The notes: generated by a model from the letters alone, not told the origin. A stretch of 64,000 bases of DNA from Physcomitrium patens (GCF_000002425.4 NC_037254.1:5555584-5619583), one strand, 5' to 3'; shown: positions 31,860 through 42,455, counted from the first letter of the stretch. Numbers and translations are program-made.

Positions 31860-33197
31860 TATCATGTTGTAGTTCGGCTACTATATGAAAATAATGTAAT
31901 TATGTATTTAATATATAATTTATTAAGTAACATGATGAGAGCCATGTTAGTAGATTTTAGTTGGTTGTAGAATATAATTTGATTATTACTTTGTTAAGAG
32001 GTTGTTTAAAAAGATTACTATAGAATTTGTAATAACTTTAATTTTCTTTTGATAGTAGCTTTTAAGATTGGTTTTGGTTGATAGTAACTTCTAAATATTT
32101 AGAGTCACCTTTATTAGACATTGGTGACCTTTGAAAACTTATTTTGGTTCTTTTATTTGGTATTTAGAGCATAAATTATGTAAATCTTACAAGAAAAAAG
32201 ATTGAAGAAAGGTTTTCATAGCAAATGGAGTAATTAAGGCACTAATATTGATGAATGGAGATGAATGATAAAAATCTCCATTCCTATTGGTCAAAAATCA
32301 TGACCAATGGGCTTCGAGGAGGCTTTTTGAGGCCATATTAGGGATTAGGGTTAGATTCTCGGAGCTATTCGAGCTTTGAAGGCTAGGATCAGCAAGTTTA
32401 GGTTTTTTGCTATGGTTTTGGTGCAAGTTTTGTATGGTTTGGAGTTTATATGAATGAGATACAATTGCTCAAAGTTAAGGTGTTGATTTGGAAGCTATTG
32501 TCACGCTTTTTGGCATAACGCATATGTATAGATAGCAATTGAGGATCGGTGACTGCAACTATAGAGAATACTTTTGCGGCTATACTTTTCACATACTACT
32601 TCTTGGATTCCAAGTTGAAATGAATGACTTATTGGATTTTGAAGTCAGTACATGCAATCTAAGGATAGTAAGTAACCCGATTTGCTAGTGGTTGTCTCTT
32701 GAGCTATATCTTGAGAAAGTTGACAAGGTTTTCACTCAAAATTTCAGAAAATGTATAATTTTATGTTAATAAACTTTGTACATAAGTTTTATAACATTTG
32801 AGTATAGGATTCTTGAGATATTAAGAAAATAGTGTTTGGGTGCTTGAAAATTAGGGTTTAGAGCATCTGCTAGGATTTCTTAGATGTTAGAAGATTGGGA
32901 GTGAATTTGCAGCTGGTTTTTTTTTTTGTGATAAAAGATCAGGGTGAATTCTACCTATCTTATAAATTTGAGACAAACTGAATGGTTAGATCAAGAGTTA
33001 TGATTTTCTAAAGTTCAGGACAAGAAAACCCTTCACGGAAAAAATATGTTTTGAAGGGGTTTTTGTTATATTTTGAGTTTTATGGAAAATAAAGGAGTTT
33101 TGGAAGGCTAATACAAGATTCATATAAAGGTTTAAGCTACACTCTCTATAGCTAGATACCTAGTATATTTCCAAATAGCAAATCATGCTATATGACA
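31860..33197 (+). mobile_element. R2: 1.34-kb repeat, probable solo LTR
   Basis: 1338 bp, TATCATGTTGTAGTTCGG to GCTATATGACA, flanked by ATGC (31856-31859) and ATGT (33198-33201). Removing it rejoins LSDA with LSRYFYLVLKEGH, the usual ADALSR connector before integrase. Strongly similar to R1 and, inverted, to R3. Confidence 0.72.
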
Positions 33198-34735
33198 ATG
33201 TTCTTTCAAGATATTTTTATCTTGTACTAAAAGAAGGACATGCATCTTTTGATCAACAAAGAATGATCTTTTTGAAGCCCAAGCATTTTCATCTTCAAGC
33301 AATAAAATCAGCATTGACTGTTGATTCAACCTTTGTCAAGAAAATTCAATCAAGTATGTCTTTTGATCCTCTTATTCATGATATCAAGAATACTTCCTCT
33401 AAGTCCTATGACACTTTAAAGTTTAAATCCAAGAACAACCTATTATATTTCAAAGATTGCCTTTATATTTTAGAAAGCAAGGCATGATTATGTATCCTTC
33501 AAGCTTATCATGATTTTTTAGCAACACGATATTATGGATACAATAAGACTTTAGAACTTATATTTAGAGATTTTTAGTGGCTGCAAATGTGGAAGGCGAT
33601 AAAAGACTTTATACAATTATATGATACTTGTTCAAGATCCAAAACTCCTAACCATAGATCTTGTGGACTGCTTCAACTGTTACATATTCTAGAACAACCA
33701 TGATCTTTTGTTTCTATAGATTTTATCATAGATCTTTTAGTCTCAAGTTCGATGATTCTATATTTATAATTGTATATCTCTTCACCAAAATGGCATATTT
33801 TGTACTATGTATAAAATCTATTTGAGGTAAAGAAACAGCTAAGTTTTTTATCGATAATATCTATCGCTATTATGGATTGCCAAAAGATACTATATCAGAT
33901 AGGAGGACTCAATTTGTATCAAGATTTTAGAAAACCATATTTAAGATTTTAAAGATAGATATAAAAATTTCTTTGGCTTTTCATCTTTAAATCAATGAGC
34001 AAACGGAATATGTGAATCAAATTTTGAAACAATATTTGAGGTGTAATATCAACTATCATCAAGATGATTGGACAATTCTTTTGCAATTAGCAAAGTTTGC
34101 ATACAATAATTTACTTCTATTCAACAAACATCTTTCTTTGCTAATTATGATTAAAATCTTAACTTGATACTTTTGACTTTTCAAAAGTTGATAATCCTGC
34201 AATGGAAGATTTAACAAATCATTTATCACAGCTATATGCAACAATTAAGATATAATTAAAAGAAGCTCAAGGATAGCAAAAGACCAATGTAGATGTCTAT
34301 CGCAAGGAGCAAATATAATTCAACATAGGTAATAAAGTATAGTTATTTTATTGCAATATCAAGATTACTTGTCTTTATGATAAGTTGGACTATTATAGGC
34401 TAGGATCTTTTTCTATTTGTGAACAAATCAATTCTATTGCTTATCGATTATATCTACCAGAGTCTATGAAGATACACCTTGTATTTCATGTGTCCCTTCT
34501 TGAGCCATATAAGACAGTGAATATTTTGGAAAGAAGACAAATGCCACCTCTTTCTATAGAAGTAGATAATAATCAAGAGTTTGAGGTAGAAGAAGTCTTA
34601 GATTCAAGGCGGTATCAAAAAAGATTGGAATATCTTGTTCATTGGCACAGATATGATATTAGTGAATATACATGGGTGCTATCAAAGAATCTTGCAAATG
34701 CAACGAAGAAAGTTGAAGCTTTTCATCAATAAAAT
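33198..34735 (+). pseudogene. integrase and chromodomain (element 2)
   Basis: Integrase begins LSRYFYLVLKEGHASFDQQR. The N-terminal zinc module near 33490-33640 is badly damaged. Core pieces are seen near 33720-34020 (DFIIDLLVSSS…; RRTQFVSRF). The GPF-like module appears as RLGSFSICEQINSIAYRLYL near 34395, and HLVFHVSLLEPYKTV follows. The chromodomain is intact in frame to 34732: FEVEEVLDSRRYQKRLEYLV, then HWHRYDISEYTWVLSKNL. It keeps both tryptophans, but the glycine of the usual W-x-G-Y is changed (WHRY). Numerous stops precede it. Confidence 0.82.
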
Positions 34736-34855
34736 CCATCAAAATCAAGATAAAGAATAACAAATTTTTGCTATAAAAGAAACAAGATCAAAGGAAGATA
34801 ACATTATATCTTCTAACTTTCTTTGTAAGTTGTATATATTTGTGATGCTAAGGAG

Positions 34856-35277
34856 ATGGAGAATCAACAATCAACAGATTCAACTTAAGAGCTTTTATTT
34901 GCGGATTTACTAGAAGAGACATTGTGATTGTCATAACCCTCAAGACAATGGAATCGAGATGAAGATCCTCAAGAATGACATGTCTTTTGTTGAATAAATG
35001 GTGAGATACAATGTATTTGGTATCACAACCTTGGAAGAGACTCTCTATGTTTGGTGATTTATTAGAGGTAGGAACAACTCTTGAAGGTGTTCTAAATATT
35101 TTATTTGAAGGAAGTTACAAAGGCCTCAACAACGACCAAATAATAGGGTGGTCTTGTTGCTTTGGTATGAAACACTATCAATGGCTAAGAGGGCCTATCA
35201 ACCATCTTCAAAGAGAACAAAGATCAAAATATGAGGCGAATACAATTCACTACATTTTAGACTTGATCAATATATGA
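34856..35277 (+). pseudogene. post-chromodomain tail frame (element 2 copy)
   Basis: 422 bp from MENQQSTDST to LDLINI, one base shorter than the 423-bp frame in element 6. The missing base lies in GGTGATTTATTAGAGG. From 35011 it is open for 88 codons: LLEVGTTLEGVLNILFEGSY, then GMKHYQWLRGPINHLQREQR. The first half has several stops. It ends 42 bases before the 3' LTR. Function unknown. Conservation with other copies is described under findings. Confidence 0.6.
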
Positions 35278-35318
35278 AGACTTCTCTTCATGGAACTCAT
35301 CTCTAAAAGAGGAGATAA

Positions 35319-35867
35319 TGTCATGGACATATACATTTACTTCAATAATTACTTATATGATTAGGTAGACATAGGTAAATATAGATTAATTTCATAAAAT
35401 CTTCTAGTGAAGCTTCCTAAAAGCTTCAAAGATGTAGTTTTGACTTTAGATGTGTTTGTAGGTCAAAAACTTAGCCAATAAGTTAACCACATGTTGATAG
35501 CTTGTTGAACAAGTTAACTCCGTATAATAGCTTGTAGAAAAAGCTAACCATGTGGTGCATACATAGATAACTTGCCTTACAAGTTAAGACATGTGGCTAG
35601 CAAAGTAAGTATGTTTTAGAGGTCTTATAGGACATTGCTACATAGCTCCTAGTAAAGAGTATATATGGAGGTAAGAGTGAAGCCATCTTCACTCTTGTCA
35701 ATGTCGTTTTAGTCTTTAGTCTTATTTCAAGACTTTCTAGTCTTCTTATTTTTGCCAATAGTCATTTTAGTTAATGTTACATTAAATTTTGAGTGAATTT
35801 CTAGTTCTTTTCAGTGAAATAAGAGTGTATTAAGGATTTTCTTTCTTTGAGATTCATGTCCCTGATA
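35319..35867 (+). repeat. 3' LTR of element 2
   Basis: 549 bp, TGTCATGGACATATACA to TGTCCCTGATA, preceded by purine-rich AAAAGAGGAGATAA. Partner of 2185-2701. It is followed by AGTGT, which is close to AGTAC before the 5' LTR. Confidence 0.8.
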
Positions 35868-35894
35868 AGTGTAGAGTGCAATTACTCTATACAT

Positions 35895-37229
35895 TGTCAT
35901 ATGGCTTGATTTGCTCTTTGGAAATACACTAGGTATTTAGATGTAGAGAATGTAGCTTAAACCTTTATATGAATCTTGTATTAGCCTTCCAAAACTCCTT
36001 TATTTTCCATAAAACTCAAAATATAACAAAATTCCTTCAAACATATTTTTTCCGCAAAAGGTTTTCTTGTTCCAAACTTTAGAAATTCATAACTCTTGTT
36101 CTAACTATTTAGTTTGTCTCAAATTTATAAGATAGGTATAATTCATCCTGATCTTTTACCACAAAAAAAAACCAACTACAAATTCACTCCCAATCTTCGA
36201 ACACCTAAGAAATCCTAGCAGATGCTCTAAATCCTAATTATCAAGCATCCAAACACTATTTTCTTAATATCTCAAGAATCCTATACTCAAATGTTATAAA
36301 ACTTATGCATAAAGTTTACTTACATGAAATTATACATTTTTTAAAATTTTAAGTAAAAACCTTATCAAATTGCTCAAGATATAGCTCAAGACACAACTAC
36401 TAGTAAATCACGTCACTTACTACCCTTAGATTGCATGTATTGACTTCAAAATCCAATAACTCATTCATCCAAACTTAGAATCCAACAAGCAGTATGCAAA
36501 AAGCGTAGCTGCAAAAGTGTTCTCTCTAGTCGTAGTCGCCAATCTTCAATTGCTATCTGTACGCGTGCGTTATGACAAAAAGAGTGACAATAGCTTCCAA
36601 ATCAACACCTTAACTTTGAGCGCTTGTATCTCCTTCATATAAACTCCAAACCATACAAAACTTGCATCAAAACCATAGCCAAAAACCTAAACTTGCTGAC
36701 CCTAGCCTTCAAAGCTCGAATGGCCCAAAAAACTAACCCTAATCCCTAATATGGCCTCAGACAGCCTCCTCAAAGTCCATTGGTCATGATTTTTAACCAA
36801 TAGGAATGGAGATTTTCATCATTCATCTCCATTCATCTATATTGGTGCCCTAATTACTCCCTTTGCTACCAAAACCCTTCTTCAATCTTTTTTTTTTTTA
36901 TAAGATTTATATAATTTATGCTTTAGACATCAAATAAAAGAACCAAAATAAATTTTTACAGGTCACCAATGTCTAACAAAGGTGATTCTAAATATTTAGA
37001 AGTTACTATCAACCAAAACCAATCTTAAAAGCCACTATCAAAAGAAAATTAAAGTTATACAAATTCTATAGTAATCTTTTTAAACAACCTCTTAACATAG
37101 TAATAATCAAATTATATTCTACAACCAACTAAAATCTACTAACATGGCTCTCACACTGTTACTTAATAAATTATATATTATGTACATAATTATATTATTT
37201 TCATATAATAGCCAAACCACAACATGACA
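35895..37229 (-). mobile_element. R3: 1.34-kb repeat, inverted copy, probable solo LTR
   Basis: 1335 bp. On the minus strand it runs TGTCATGTTGTGGTTTGG to GCCATATGACA, with TGTCAT/ATGACA ends. Flanks are ACAT (35891-35894) and ACGT (37230-37233). It sits in the RNase H of element 1: the reading before it (NYSIH) continues after it (DQK…RHYLL…TNHRSL). No coding frame. Confidence 0.72.
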
Positions 37230-37572
37230 ACGTGATCAAAAATAATTAATAATTATACATGCTACAAAAATATAGCGACACTATTTATTGAAATAGTTAG
37301 TGGTTGTTTGGACTAACCATCGATCCTTGCTATATGATTTACATCTAAAAAATATGAAATCATGGCATCATTGTTGAGAAAAAGAAAAACAAACTTTTTG
37401 ATATCCAAATTGAGTATAAGCAAGTGTGACAAGATATTGTGCTAGACAACTTATTACAGAGACTTGACTTGAAAGATGAATTGGAAGATAAGGTAAAAGT
37501 CGCTACTATAAGTAGTACCTTTTTAGATCTAACTAAAGAAGTAAAATGGAACGAAGCAACACATTGGGATAA
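37230..37572 (+). pseudogene. RNase H end and connector (element 1, right part)
   Basis: Remainder of element 1 on the far side of element 2, after a 27-base piece at 35868-35894 (SVECNYSIH). It reads DQK, RHYLL and TNHRSLLYDL, matching the RNase H region of chromoviruses (HDKE…RHYLL…DHRSL). After a frame change it continues as LFDIQIEYK, DIVLDNLLQRLDLKDELEDK and FLDLTKEVKWNEA. It is cut at 37572 by the LTR of element 6. The apparent open frame beyond that point is LTR sequence. Confidence 0.68.
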
Positions 37573-38133
37573 TGTTAAGGACAAGAACTCGATAAAAAAG
37601 AAATTCAGGGAAGTGAGCCTTCACTCAAAGAAAGGTAACAAAATATAAATAAACAAGTATATATATTGAAAGAGAAACTGGAATGGCTATTGCCAAAAGA
37701 CAAGAAAACTAGAAACCCTTGAAACTAGACTAGAAGCAAGAAAGGAGTTGACAAGAGTGAAGAAGGCTTCACTCTTCTCTCTATATATACTATCTAACTA
37801 GAGGCTACGTGGCAACGTTCTATAAGACCTCCAATATGTGTTGACTTTGTAGGATACATACCTTGACTTACAAGATAAGTTTTTCTATGTGTGGACCACA
37901 TAGTTAGCTTGATCTTTAAGCTAACAACATGTGTGGTACATGGCCAACTTTTTGACCACGTTTCTAATCCAAAAAGTCAATTAAAGATACCTATGAAGTC
38001 AAAGCAATGTCTATAAAGCTTCTAGGAAGCTTTTATATTAAATATTATAGAATTAACTTATTTTTACCTACTTTTACTTACTTCTACCTATTTGTATATG
38101 TAATTACTAGCTTATATGAGTATATCTAAGACA
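37573..38133 (-). repeat. 3' LTR of element 6
   Basis: 561 bp on the minus strand, TGTCTTAGATATACTC to TGTCCTTAACA, matching the 558-bp LTRs of element 3. TATA box on the minus strand near 37785. The polypurine tract AGAAGGGGGGGTAA lies at 38134-38147. Confidence 0.83.
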
Positions 38134-38174
38134 TTACCCCCCCTTCTAGGGACGAGTTCCACGAGGAGCGGTCA

Positions 38175-38597
38175 TCATATGTTGAGAAAATCTATGATGC
38201 GACGAATTGTATTCGCCACATACTCTGATCTTTGTTCTCTTCGAAGATGATTGATAGGGCCTCTCAACCATCGGTAGTGTTCCATACCAAGGCGAGAAGA
38301 CCACCTAGTTATTTGATCATTGTTGAGGCCTTCATAACTTCCTTTGAATAGAACATTTGGAACACCATCAAGAGTTGTTTCTACCTCTAGCAAAATCACC
38401 AAACATCAGAAGTCCCTTCTCAAATCGTGATACCAAACGCGTTGTATCTCGCCATCTATTCGAGGAAGAACATGTCGTTCTTGAAGATCTCCATCTCGAT
38501 TGCATTGTCTTGAAGGTTGTGACAATCGTAATGTCTCATCCGGTAGGTCAACAAATGAAGGTTCTTGAGTCGAATCCGCTGGTTGTTGGTACTCCAT
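38175..38597 (-). pseudogene. post-chromodomain tail frame, best copy (element 6)
   Basis: 423 bp (140 codons), starting MEYQQPADSTQEP about 120 bases after the chromodomain stop and in a different frame. It runs to DFLNI. Only one TGA (38406, DF*C) interrupts it. Readable blocks are FVDLPDETLRLSQPSRQ, NRDGDLQERHVLPRIDGEI, TTLDGVPNVLFKGSYEG and GMEHYRWLRGPINHLRREQR. The N-terminus is rich in D, E, P, Q and S. The C-terminus is basic and helical. No signal peptide, membrane segment or zinc motif. Similar frames occur at the same place in four other elements here. I do not recognise the family. Confidence 0.62.
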
Positions 38598-38715
38598 CTC
38601 TTGAGCGTCACAACTACAAAGAAGCAACAAACAAGGATTGAAAGTAGAATGTTATCTTCCTTAGATGTTGTTTCTTTTATAAAGAAGGTTTTCATCTTCA
38701 TTTTGATGGATGTCG

Positions 38716-39337
38716 TCAATGAAAAGCCTCCACCACCTTTGCTACATTTGTAAGATTCTTTATTAGCTCCCATGTGCATTCACTTATATCATATCCGCAC
38801 CAATGGATAAGATATTCTAATTTATTTTGGCGCCGCCTTGAATCTAAGACTTCTTCTACTTCAAACTCTTCATTATTGCCCACTTCTGTATGAGGAGGTG
38901 GAGCTTGTCGTCTTCTTGGTATGTCCATTGTCTTGTGTGGTTTAAGAAGAGATACATGGAATATTGGATGGATTTTCATTGACTCCAGTAGATGTAAACG
39001 ATATGCAACTTGATTGATTTGTGCAGAAATAAAAAATGGTCCGAGCCTTTGATAGTCCAACTTGTCACAAGGACGAGTGGTCTTGATATTGTGATGAAGT
39101 AGCTTATCACCCAAGAGGAATGGTGGTTGTTCCTTTCGATAGACATCCGCATTGACCTTTTGTTGTTCTTGAGCCTCTTTTAACAGCACCTTCATCGTTG
39201 CATGTAGCTCTGATAAATGAATCGCCAAATCTTTCACAACAAGATTATCAACTTTTAAAAAGTCAAAAGTATCAAGTCGTAGATGATAACCATAATTAGC
39301 AAAGAAAGGTGTTTATTTTGTAGAAGAATGTATCGTG
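38716..39337 (-). pseudogene. integrase C-terminus and chromodomain (element 6)
   Basis: From the element 7 junction, minus strand: IHSSTK, TPFFANYGYHLRLDTFDFLK, then open from 39237 to 38716. QQKVNADVYRKEQPPFLLGD precedes the GPF module (RLGPFFISAQINQVAYRLHL). FHVSLLKPHKTMDIP follows. The chromodomain is complete: FEVEEVLDSRRRQNKLEYLI, then HWCGYDISECTWELIKNLTN, ending VVEAFH and a TGA. The aromatic-cage positions (E in the first strand, W and the W of TWE) are kept. This is the best-preserved chromodomain of its group in the window. Confidence 0.88.
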
Positions 39338-39735
39338 TGTCACGGACACAGAAATATAGACTCGAGATCTAACAAGAAGTTCAAGAAGAATTGGCAAGAA
39401 CTAGATTAATCAGATGAATACAAGAACAACACCAGAGAGGTGAGCTAGAGCTCCAAAAGATGTGTTGTTGAGACTGAAGAACTCTTCAGCCTCGATTCTA
39501 ATATATACTCCTATTTAGGAAGCTTCTCAACTAACTTCTACTAACTAGAAAGCTTCTAGAAGGTTCCAGAGACTTGCTTCTAGAAGGATCTAGAAACTTA
39601 TCTCTAAAAGGTTCTAAGGACTATGTTCCTAACATCTTCTACTAACTAAGAAGCTTCTAGAAGGTTCCAAAGACTTGCTTCTAGAAGGTTCTAGAAACTT
39701 GTCTCTAGAACGTTCTAAGGAATGTGTCCCTAACA
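39338..39735 (-). repeat. 3' LTR of element 7
   Basis: 398 bp. On the minus strand it runs TGTTAGGGACACATTCC to GTCCGTGACA. The ends form an imperfect inverted repeat resembling that of the element 3 LTR. The part upstream of the TATA box is a ~104-bp tandem duplication (about 39534-39637 and 39638-39738) rich in TTCTAGAAGGTTC motifs. Confidence 0.82.
39500..39720 (-). promoter_or_regulatory. TATA box and heat-shock-element-like array in LTR
   Basis: The TATA box on the minus strand is TATATATTAG (39500-39508). Upstream, from about 39551 to 39720, lie alternating TTC/GAA units with 2-base spacing. Examples are TTCTAGAAGGTTCCAGA (39554-39570) and TTCTAGAAGGTTCTAGAA (about 39679-39696). This is the nTTCnnGAAnnTTCn layout bound by heat-shock factors. 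The array begins about 45 bases upstream of the TATA box. The factor is inferred from the motif only. Confidence 0.6.
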
Positions 39736-39785
39736 TCATCTATTCCTTTAGCTTCGAGGTCTCTAAGAAGCAATGTTATTGTTAT

Positions 39786-40139
39786 TCAGTACCAATGCAA
39801 AAAAATGAAGATCTATCGCATAACGTCTGCTATGAACTCCAACTGTTGTTCATAAAGCAAGTGGTTCATCGGCCCTTAAAGCCAACGGTAGTGGCCCACT
39901 CCTTCAATTTTTGACCAAGCATGAACTTCCGTGTCCTCATTGTGAAATTGTCCTGCAAACACGCCTTCTGGCTGACCATCGTAAGCAAGTTCGGACTCAA
40001 ATACAATCACTAGTGATTGGTTACTCGGTATCCTCTGTCGTCATCATAGTGTAGGTGGTTCTTCATCTCGGGGTCACCTTCGTGAGCTAGTCAGTTGAAA
40101 TAATCTGATTGGCATAGTATCTATCTCTTGGCTATCCAT
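39786..40139 (-). pseudogene. post-chromodomain tail frame (element 7)
   Basis: 354 bp on the minus strand from MDSQEIDTMPIRLFQ to a TGA at 39786, about 50 bases before the 3' LTR. Readable parts are NQSLVIVFESELAYDGQPEG, AGQFHNEDTEVHAWSKIEG, GHYRWL and GPMNHLLYEQQLEFIADVMR. Stops include a TAA after GHYRWL that is also present in element 10. It aligns with the tail of the element 6 group at D-G-x-P, F-x-G, W, HYRWL, GP-NHL, EQ and R-I, despite clear overall divergence. Role unknown. Confidence 0.6.
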
Positions 40140-40273
40140 ATCAGAAGACCAAACTATGGCTACTGAAAAAATTCTACTTTATCTTGGAGAAAATAACTAC
40201 ATCAACTGCGAATTTTAGTGGTGCTCTCCTCCTTTCTTATATTCTTGGATGTGCAAGCTTTAGAAGGAAGCTA

Positions 40274-41446
40274 TTGTCGAACTGGCTTAGGTTTATGAGG
40301 ATATTGTTGATGAAACTTCTGTACCTTTTGCAGTACATTGGTAAGATTTTCAGCTCGCTCCCACATTCACTCGTTAATGTCGTAGCCGCACCAATGAATA
40401 AGATACTTCAACTTGCTCCACCTTCGCCGTGAATCTAGCACCTTTTCAACCTCGTATTTCTTGTAGTTCTTAATCTCAATACTAGGTGGCGGACATTGCA
40501 CTCTTCCAAGAAAAGACGACTCTCGATAAGGCTCCAACAGAGAAACATCAAAGATTGGATGTACCTTCATAGAAGTCGGTAATTCCAGACGGTACACCAC
40601 TAGATTGATTTGCTTCAGGATGATAAATGGTCCCAATCTTCGATAGTACAACTTATTGCATGGTCGCTTGGTCTTGATATTCCATCGAAGAAGCCATGCT
40701 TTATCTCCAATTTTGAAAGTAGGTGCTTGATTTCGAAATCTATCTACAAACGCCTTATGGGATTCTTGAACGGATTGTAATTGAAACTTCAACATATTTT
40801 GAAGCTCTGATAGTTGTTTCACAAATCTTTCAATTGCTAGATTGTTATTTGTTGACGAACTCAATAAATCAAGCTTCGGATGATATCCATAGTTAGAAAA
40901 GAATGGTGTGTATTGAGTTGACGCATAGAGGGTGTTGTTATATGCAAACTCGACTAGCGACAGATATGTGGTCCAATCATCTTGCTGATAGTTGATGCTG
41001 CATCGTAAGTATTGTTCCAAGACTTGGTTCACCCATTTCGTTTGGTCGTTAATTTGAGGATGAAAAGTCGAAGAAAGCTTGATATCCACCTTCAGTATCT
41101 CAAAGAGAGATCTCCAAAACTTTGATACGAATTGGGTTCCTCGATCTGATACAATATCATATGATAGTCCATGATATCGATACACATTATCGAGAAAGAG
41201 CCTTGTTGTGACTTCACTAGATGATGTCTTCTTGCAAGGGACAAAATGTGCCATCTTTGTAAGCCGATCTATCATGACAAAGATGCTGTCAAATGAGTTC
41301 GATGATGGCAGGTCTGTGATGAAGTCCATAGAAACTGAAGACCATGGTCGACGTGGAATCGACAATGGCTGTAGGAGTCCATAAAGGCGATGCCGAGGAT
41401 TCTTGGATCTTGAATAGATGTCGCAAGAGAAGACAAAATCTTTCAC
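40274..41446 (-). pseudogene. integrase and chromodomain (element 7)
   Basis: Open for 359 codons (41446-40367). Catalytic core: SMDFITDLPSSNSFDSIFV (first D), DIVSDRGTQFVSKFWRSLFE (second D), NQVLEQYLR (E). The GPF module is RLGPFIILKQINLVVYRLEL, followed by FDVSLLEPYRES. The chromodomain starts YEVEKVLDSRRRWSKLKYLI and HWCGYDINE, is interrupted by a TGA (40367-40369), and continues in frame as MWERAENLTN to about 40274. The TGA stands where element 6 has Cys. It is shared with element 10. The HHCC zinc module lies upstream near 41450-41560, with a TAG between. Confidence 0.88.
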
Positions 41447-41829
41447 ATTCTTTCACATTTGGGGCCACCAAAAATCTCGAGAAATAAGCTCCAAGGTCTT
41501 GTTGAATCCAAAACGTGCCGCAGCTGGAAAATCATGGTGAGATTGAAGAACTCGGAGTCGTGCTGGTCCTTTTGGGATATACAACTGCTCTTCAAAGTAT
41601 AAAAGATCTCCCTCTACCTTCAACTTGTCGTCATTGGCATGCTACTTAATATCAATGGCTACTGAATCTTCAATGGTCATGGCACGTACTTGATTCAGGA
41701 AATCAGCATCAATTGGCACAATAGTAGCGCAAAGCTGAAATTACTCTGGCTTCAACAATGTCATACATTGTTGATCAAACGCTGCTTCTCCAGCCTTTGG
41801 TACAAGATACGATCTCCTCGATAAGGCAT

Positions 41830-42455
41830 CAGATAGTCCTTGCTGCTTTCTAGGTCAATAAGTGATAACAAAATTGAACCTAGATAGCAACATACTCCAT
41901 CGAGCTTGACATCGATTTATAACTCGAGTTGATATGAAATATTCCAAATTCTTGTGATCTGTGTATATAGTCACTGGGTGTGCAGCTCCTTCAAGAAAGT
42001 GACGCCATTCTTGGAAAGAATCCACTATAGCAAGAAGTTTCTTATCGTGGATCTCATAATTGATTTCAACGATAGAGAACTTTCGAGAATAGAATACAAC
42101 TGGATGGAGCTTCTTGTCTTCTCCCATTTGTGAAAGTACAGCTCCTTAAGCAAAATCCGAAGCATCAGTTTCTAAATAGAAGGCCTTTGTAAAGTGTGGA
42201 TGTACCAAGATTGGAGCCGTAGTAAATGCGGTCTTCAGATCTTGAAACGCCTTCTCCGCTAGAGGTCCCCATTCCAGCTTAATCTTGCATGTCAACCGAG
42301 TGAGAAGAGTAGCAACTTGAGAGTAATTCTTGATGAAGATCCAATAGAAGTTGGCAAAACCAAGAAAGCATTGTACGTCTCTAACTGTCTTTGGAACCTC
42401 CCAAGACACGATTGCTTCCACTTTCTTGGGGTCTATCTTCAAGCCTTCTGATAAT
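41830..42455 (-). pseudogene. RT end and RNase H (element 7)
   Basis: Starts at the 42455 break with EGLKIDPKKVEAIVSWEVP. RT connection: VQCFLGFANFYWIFIKNYSQ. RNase H: LETDASDFA, a TAA, then [40 protein letters not shown] and [15 protein letters not shown]. The order of acidic residues (D in TDAS, E in YEIHDKK, D in YTDHK) is kept. The polymerase half of RT, the protease and gag are missing. Confidence 0.86.

Larger units (their letters stand above)
2185..35867 (+). mobile_element. Element 2: chromovirus (Ty3/gypsy), split by element 3 and R2
   Basis: Full-length but decayed chromovirus. Its 5' LTR is at 2185-2701 and its 3' LTR at 35319-35867. The leader is at 2702-3111, gag at 29322-30190, pol at 30290-31859 and 33198-34735, and a tail frame at 34856-35277. 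Element 3 (3112-29321) sits in its leader, shown by CTATG on both sides (3107-3111 and 29322-29326). R2 (31860-33197) sits at the end of RNase H. Removing both inserts restores a normal LTR-gag-pol-LTR layout. Many stops and a large RT deletion make it inactive. Confidence 0.82.
37573..39337 (-). mobile_element. Element 6: 3' end of a chromovirus, minus strand
   Basis: Third member of the element 2/3 group. On the minus strand: integrase end, chromodomain, tail frame, polypurine tract and 3' LTR. Inserted in element 1. Cut at 39337 by element 7 within the integrase (IHSSTK). The missing 5' part would lie beyond element 7 but is not found. Better preserved than the copies in elements 2 and 3. 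Confidence 0.85.
39338..42455 (-). mobile_element. Element 7: truncated chromovirus of a second family, minus strand
   Basis: From the minus-strand 5' side it starts abruptly at 42455 inside RT. It then carries RNase H, integrase, chromodomain, a tail frame and a 398-bp 3' LTR. It is very similar to element 10 (58924-64000) along the shared part. Inserted in element 6; TCGTG (39333-39337) would be the target site on one side. The other half is lost at 42455, where unrelated sequence begins. Confidence 0.87.

Noticed and set aside
37439-37648. 69-codon frame as a single short gene
   Set aside because: Its first two thirds are the end of element 1 RNase H and its connector. The last part is the LTR of element 6 read backwards.
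38456-38779. 107-codon frame with a hydrophobic segment (VCCFFVVV), also at 28138-28422, considered as an env-like protein
   Set aside because: It overlaps the chromodomain end and the better-supported tail frame in a different frame, and it is not kept in element 2 or in elements 7 and 10.
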